Positions 58,379-64,000 of a stretch of 64,000 nucleotides of DNA are shown here, in pieces. The stretch spans positions 14,069,511 to 14,133,510 of the forward strand of contig ML677374.1 in the NCBI GenBank assembly GCA_007922305.1. Reading direction: 5' to 3'. The position numbers and the translations under genes were made by a program. The DNA comes from Dermatemys mawii (taxonomy: Eukaryota > Chordata > Testudines > Dermatemydidae). How positions within the stretch are numbered: the stretch's first letter is position 1; every line of letters starts with the position of its first letter. The notes under the pieces were generated by a model, which saw only the letters and a list, made by a program, of their open reading frames with translations, did no database searches and was not told where the DNA came from.

Positions 58379-60558
58379 TGACTGTCCCGATGAGACATGT
58401 AGCCATGTCTGGACTTGCCAGTGACTTTTCCCAACCATTGTCTGTAATGAATGCAGGGAGTTTCAGAATACAGACCTAGTGCCATGGGGTCCCAACCTCA
58501 CTGCTGTCCAGGACTCTATAAGAAACAACATTGCTCAGAGAGTAGCTGAAGCTTAGCTTAAGCCCTACCTTCATTCCTCACCCGCTTTGCCCATTAAAGG
58601 GGAAAAAAAAGGAATATAACAGGCCAAATTCTGATCTCAGTGGCATGGTAGAAATCCAGTGGATTCACACTAGGCTAAACAGCTGCAGAATCTGGCAAAT
58701 TCATTTTTTCTTTACAAACCATCAGGAACTTCTTGATTAAAGTTTTATGAAAATATTGATATATTTCACCTTCCAAAACTTTTAATCCAAAAACAAAAAT
58801 CCAGCCTAAACACTAGTAGCAACTCTCTGCTAATGCACCGAAACAAACACCTGTAAGAGTATCAACAAACTAAATAGTTGAGTTCATTTAACCATTGTTC
58901 CTTTGTTTGAGTAAAGAAACAATCCTTTCGCCTAGTTGCTGCATCCGATGCTTTTCAGCAATGCAGCATAGCAAAGGCTACTGCTGCTATAGTATGCATA
59001 TTGCACGCTGCTTAACCACAGCCTTCCTCGCTCTGCATATTAAACAATGAAGAGTTCTATTAGAGCAGAAGGGTAGGACAGCAGTGGTCAGTTTATACCG
59101 GTCCTGTAATGAAGTAGCCCACTGGCATAACAGTTAAAAACATTACCTAAAGTAGGGGATAGGATACTACCTGAAGACCAAGGTGCAACTCGGATATAGT
59201 TATTCTCCAGGTATGACACAGACACAGTTCATTTGCAGAGAGAAGTTCAAAAGAAGCCAATGGCCTCAGCACTGGCTGCTGGGAGTAAAAGAGCTGTGCA
59301 CAACGTAACCCTAAGTACCCACAGCCTGGATCAATGCTGCCAGCTCCCCAGAAGCCCAGAGAACAGGGGCCTGTTCTAAATAAAGACCCTGTGGGAGAGC
59401 ATTTGTTTTCCCTGCTTGTTTTACTGCCAGTATGGGAAATCTCATAGTTCTTTTCTGTAATAGCTTCTTGGATATCGCACTTTGGAATCCCCTAGAGTAG
59501 AAAAGCCTGCTGCTTTGGCATTCATTTTTGCGGGAACGCTGCACCACTGTCTAAGGACACAATAGGGTTTTCCTCTTTGCAGTCAGCGAGAGCTCCTAGT
59601 CTCTGCCACGTGCACAGCACAGCATGGACTCACTCTACTAACAAGCAATTTAGCTCTTAAAATTCCCCCCTCCTGCCACACTCCACCAATGCCACAGGGA
59701 CCTCCCTAGCTCTGGCTGGTAAGGTCTATAATCTAAACCCTCCCATCTTGCTCCATCCTAGGAAATTTCTCTCTCCCTCAAACCCCACAAATGCTATAGA
59801 AACAATGGACTGTGGGTTTTGTGACAGCAGCTTGTGCAATGGATGGTCAAGAAAGCACCTTGAGACAGAAGCCATGGGCAGCTCTATTACAGAGATCTTT
59901 TCAATCTTATTCTCCATATACACAGAGCTGGCCTATTTTATATTTGATAGACACTAGGAAGGCTGCCTACAACCCACACACAAACCCCCTGTTCTGGGAA
60001 TGAGGAAGCAGAATGCCTTTTAGTAGTTCAGTCTCCTGTTTTCTGTTTTACTACTCTGATCATTCGCAGAAAGGGCCTCCATTCAGAGGAACTCCTGCAC
60101 CTCAAGGCACTGTCTCCTCAGCTTCTCTCTTTTACTGCAGGACAATTTGCTACAGCTCCTTCCCCACTAGAGGCACATGCTGCTCTCACCTGTCCACAGT
60201 TGCAGCGTGCAATGTCTAGATTAGAAAACAGACCTATTTTCCCCATCTAGACAAGGCCTTAGAGAGAAAAAGGAACTACAATCACAAGAGGCCTCTGGCT
60301 CATGGAGTGCAACGGGCTAACTCATTTGCAACAGAATCTGGCCATGGTCAGTTAGGGTAAAGTGAGGACTAAAAATATACAAAGTCAAGCCAGTCAGGCA
60401 CCAATGCAGGCTCACACTGATAGCAACAGGTGCCTCAGTGTTATAACACCACTCAGCCTACACCCTGGCTAGCTAACCCTTGGCAACAGAGTCTGAAATT
60501 CTATGAGGAGACAACACACTCTTCTTGTGAGAAACCAGCCAGCCAGCCTCTTTTTTCA
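58379..60558. other. Intronic sequence, nothing recognised
   Basis: Open frames at 59311 (-) and 59726 (-) show no recognised domain or splice context. No mobile element end found. Confidence 0.45.
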
Positions 60559-60583
60559 TTTTTTTTTTTTTTTTTTTTTTTTT
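60559..60583. repeat. Poly-T tract (25 T)
   Basis: An uninterrupted run of 25 T. It could be the poly-A tail of an antisense retroposed sequence, but no gene body or duplication was recognised beside it. Confidence 0.9.
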
Positions 60584-63500
60584 GCTAAAAACTTACATCA
60601 GAACACAGTCCTCGGCAAAGGGGTCAGCCCACCTGGCCATCCAGTGCGCTGCCTCTGAGGGCTTTATGGTCCCTTCAGAGAGGCGAGAATCTTGGCTTTG
60701 AAACTAGCTGTGAAAACGTACTCTGAGAACTGAAAGTGAGCAACGCTTCAACTCAGAAAGAGGCAGCTACCCATGGCCAACATTTCCAAGGGCAAAATTA
60801 TAGCGTGTGCGAATTACAGAGCTGCAGACAAACCAGCAATCTGTGAGGAATTCAAGCCACCAGGAGAAACAAATTAGGACCACAATGATAACAGAATTAG
60901 ACACAGTCTCCTTTTAACCCCATCTTTATTTTTAAGATTTTTTTTAAGGGATTCTGTTTGTTTGTTGTTCCGTTGTTAAAGATTCCGTGAAATTGGGCAG
61001 AGAACAACTATCTTGAACCAACCTTCCCCATAATTTGCTCTCATTATTTGGGCTGTGTGAAATTATCCCCATGTGTGAAATTTAAAATAGTGACAGCCAA
61101 AATCAGGAGTCATGCTGCAAGGAGAAAACTCTGCGTGATCAAGTAACCCTGTATGGCCTCTGTCAACACGCCAGCTAGGAGAGGGATGGCAGCTATGGAA
61201 TTTGCAGCAATTCTCTTGCCTTCTTAAGGCTTTTCCCCAGTGGAGGACAGGATGGGACATGACTAGAGCTAGAACCCATGCCTTCATCTCAGCTAAAGCC
61301 TGATGGACTGCACTAAAGAAACTACTTACGTCCACACTAAAGCTTCCTTGCAACTATTCTTGTTAGTCCTGGTAATCAACGGAACAGTTCATGTGAGCAG
61401 CACAATATAACTTTAATCCTATTCCTCTCCCCATCTCCACCCCCGAGGAGAAACTGAAAGCTGGACCATCAAGACCAGAGGCTCATTTGCTAAATGCAAT
61501 GTTGAGAAATACTGGGCTTCCCCAGCAGATGTGCAAAATGCCCTCGTGCAGCAGTGAGGTGGGATGCCCTCATGTGCCAATCCTATCACTCAAAGTGGTT
61601 CTATACACATCGGGTCTCTCAAGCATCAGCTGCCGCACAAATCCTCTACTGGTGCTGATTTGGACACTGGCCGGATATTTTTCTAATGTCTGAACAAGCC
61701 GTTCTATAACTTAATTTAGTGATGGTGAAGGTGATATTTTGGCAGTCGAAGAAAACAAAGTTCTTAATTTATCCACAAAGAAATGCAGCAAGAGCAGTAG
61801 CAGTACAAGCTTCCCCTATGCTGCTCCGTCAACTCTGACCAGCCAAGACAGCCCTCTAAGACTGAAGAGTATTGTCAACCTCCCTGGCCCATTGAATCTT
61901 TGGCCCCTCTGAGTAGCCTGCCAAGGCTCAAATGAGAAAATGCCACCTGAAACAAAGACTCAAAATATGGGGCACAAAACAGTCATTCATGCAGGCAACT
62001 TGCAGTACTGTGGGATTTGTCCCTTTGCCCTTATAGCCTCATTTTCACAATGTTTTGGGGCTGATGTAAATAGTTTTCAATAACAGAAGTGAAAAGACAC
62101 CATATCTGCAAGGCACATAAGGAACTTTGGGACTAAAATGAAAGCAATCCCCTACAATGAGGGACATTGAAAGGTATGTCTCCAAGACCAACAACATACC
62201 AACAGCAGCGGCAGTTTCAGCTTTATATAACAAATTCAAGGTCTAGGTGAAATGAGTTTGGTGATCTCTGTCTATATGGTTATCAGATACTATAGCGATG
62301 ACCGTGGTATAAGAACCAATACAGCATAGAATATAGCACTGCCTGCCACCAACCTGGGATAGGACTGAACTGAGAATCTCCTACTGCAAAATCGTCAAGC
62401 TGCTCCCCTTGCACAGTTATCCAACTCTTCCACTCCTGGTGGGCTGGGCCTTCCTTTAGCTACAGATCTAATAGAAACCATATAATGTTGCTCTCTGCAG
62501 CTCTCACCACACTCACTGGCAAGATTCCTCAGCCAGAAATTGGACAAAATATCGTTAATATTCATGGACCAAAACAAGCGTCACACCAGTGGGAGGCCTG
62601 AAAGAAAAATAAATGTGCTTCACATGATGCAGAGAGAAGAGAAACAGGGAGGATACTTACCAGTGGGGGCTGCTGGCACATGAGACCAGATCAGTAGCAG
62701 GTGCAAATGATGAAATCTATATGCAATTTCTAGTGGGCCAACTTCCTAACAGGGAACTCAACTCTTTTCCACTGGGGCTTGGGCCACTGTTTACTTTGAT
62801 TAATTACACAGCTGCCAGATTTAAAACATTTTTAAAAAGTAAGTGCCCTATAAGCACCCATGCTGAATGTGAAGCTCCATTATCAACAGCAGGGATTCTG
62901 AGCAACAGTCACAGCGAAATTACAAGGGGCACCACATAGCTGACATGGCATGATAATTTGCTAGGCAAAAAACGACTTGCCTTCCACTCAGCAAACCACA
63001 CGCTGCACAGCAATTTCAGCTGCACAGACACGCTCCCACTTTTAAAGGGAAACTGGTCTTTTGTTTAAAAAAAATGAAAACAAAACAAGGAGATTCCGCA
63101 ATTCCCTCCCCGCCCCATGACCCAGCTAATCCTTAAGACCTTCATGCTCAAAATAGCCATCATGAATTACCAAAAGCCTGGATCCTGAGGATGTTGCTAC
63201 CTGTTTTGCTGAAGGTCTACATAGGACCAACTAACCCTGGCCAGAGTGCCCCTACCCTGCAGGCACTAAATCTCATGGCAAACTGAGATGGATTCTTTGG
63301 GATACTGATACATATACAGAAGTACCTGCCCAAATATACATATACAGAAGTTTCACCCAAGATGACACCATCCAGCATTGTACCTAGAAATATCACTAAG
63401 GAAGAAAATTATTGTTGCTAAGTAAGTCAGGCACATTTTTTAAACTACTTTAAAATTGTCAAGACACTCCCCCTATCAAAGTCTAAATTATGCATTCTAA

Positions 63501-64000
63501 ATTATATATATTAATATCTAAAGTATGTAATTATAAGAAATGGATATAATTATAATATATTTTTAAACCACCACACTTTTATAAAAGTATTTTTTTTAAA
63601 CAGAAACACTTTCTGCATGATTACAACACAACTTCTAGGTCTGCTGCCTCGAAGCTGGACAGCTCACAGAGGAAACGAGAGTCAACACATTCTATTTCCA
63701 GGACAGGAAGCTGCAAATGTATGACAGGGAATATCATTCACAATGAGGATGACAAACAAGGAAGTAAACACACTAGGGTCTTAATGCAGGGAAAACATTT
63801 TGACATTCCTCCCGCAAAAAGGGGCAAAACTGTGTTGCTATGAAACAAGCCAGTACAAAAAGAACTGTTATAGCGAAGCTCATACAAACAATGCAAAGTT
63901 TTGGGGTTTTTTGTTTTGTTTTAATATACAGAGGATTTGACAAGTGTCCCTGTAAATAAGGATTCCTGGCCAAAATGGTGATTAATAGAATTAACAGTTA
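60584..64000. other. Intronic sequence to the window end
   Basis: No supported gene. A candidate splice-bounded frame at 62661-62745 (-) is described among the findings. 63475-63605 is A/T-rich with (TA)n-like runs (attatatatattaatatcta). The first exon of the SPNS2-like gene should lie beyond this end. Confidence 0.45.

Noticed and set aside
60559..60583. Poly-T as the tail of a processed pseudogene
   Set aside because: No gene body, truncated frame or flanking duplication was recognised next to it.

Overview
The window looks like intronic DNA from a vertebrate, most likely a turtle or another non-avian sauropsid. It has low coding density and many CR1-type LINE fragments. tRNA-derived SINE cores are scattered throughout. 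It also holds a large set of non-autonomous hAT elements with 8-bp target-site duplications, and one large PIF/Harbinger element of a kind I associate with turtles. No bacterial-style genes, operons, rRNA, tRNA or CRISPR arrays were seen. The taxon is an inference from repeat style.

The only host coding sequence I can support is a 66-bp exon on the minus strand at 27932-27997. It has consensus acceptor and donor sites and phase-1 ends. Its 21 whole residues closely match the start of the MFS fold of SPNS2, the sphingosine-1-phosphate exporter. If correct, 27998-64000 is intron 1 (its first exon lies beyond 64000) and 1-27931 is intron 2 (its next exon lies before position 1).

Layout: 1-27900 is unique intron with SINE cores, several hAT elements (9929-10485, 19015-19291, 23152-23801, 26906-27005, 27441-27649) and simple repeats. 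31262-32043 is a solo LTR with a 5-bp duplication. 34150-35040 is an antisense CR1 remnant. 35231-39421 is a nearly complete PIF/Harbinger transposon. 39430-64000 is intron with CR1 pieces (40165-40240, 41150-41587, 45645-46370, 51500-52050), hAT elements (41891-42202, 42421-42657, 44545-44748, 48029-48364, 54354-55040, 56553-56862, 57690-58282) and more SINEs.

The Harbinger element is the standout. On the plus strand it carries a two-exon Myb/SANT-like DNA-binding gene (35757-36288 joined to 37012-37580). On the minus strand it carries a DDE transposase with all three catalytic acidic residues but one in-frame TGA between the second and third (37810-39051). Inside the Myb-like gene's intron, on the opposite strand, is a third open frame of 100 codons (36354-36656). 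A good acceptor precedes it, and 229 bp upstream a small exon ends exactly on ATG before a GTGAGT donor, in frame. This nested antisense third gene is my best candidate for an undescribed component.

A second theme is nesting. Three copies of one small hAT MITE (9991-10142, 23652-23753, 57873-57994) each sit inside another transposon and each is flanked by an 8-bp duplication. At 57600-58378 there is a three-layer stack of SINE, hAT element and MITE.
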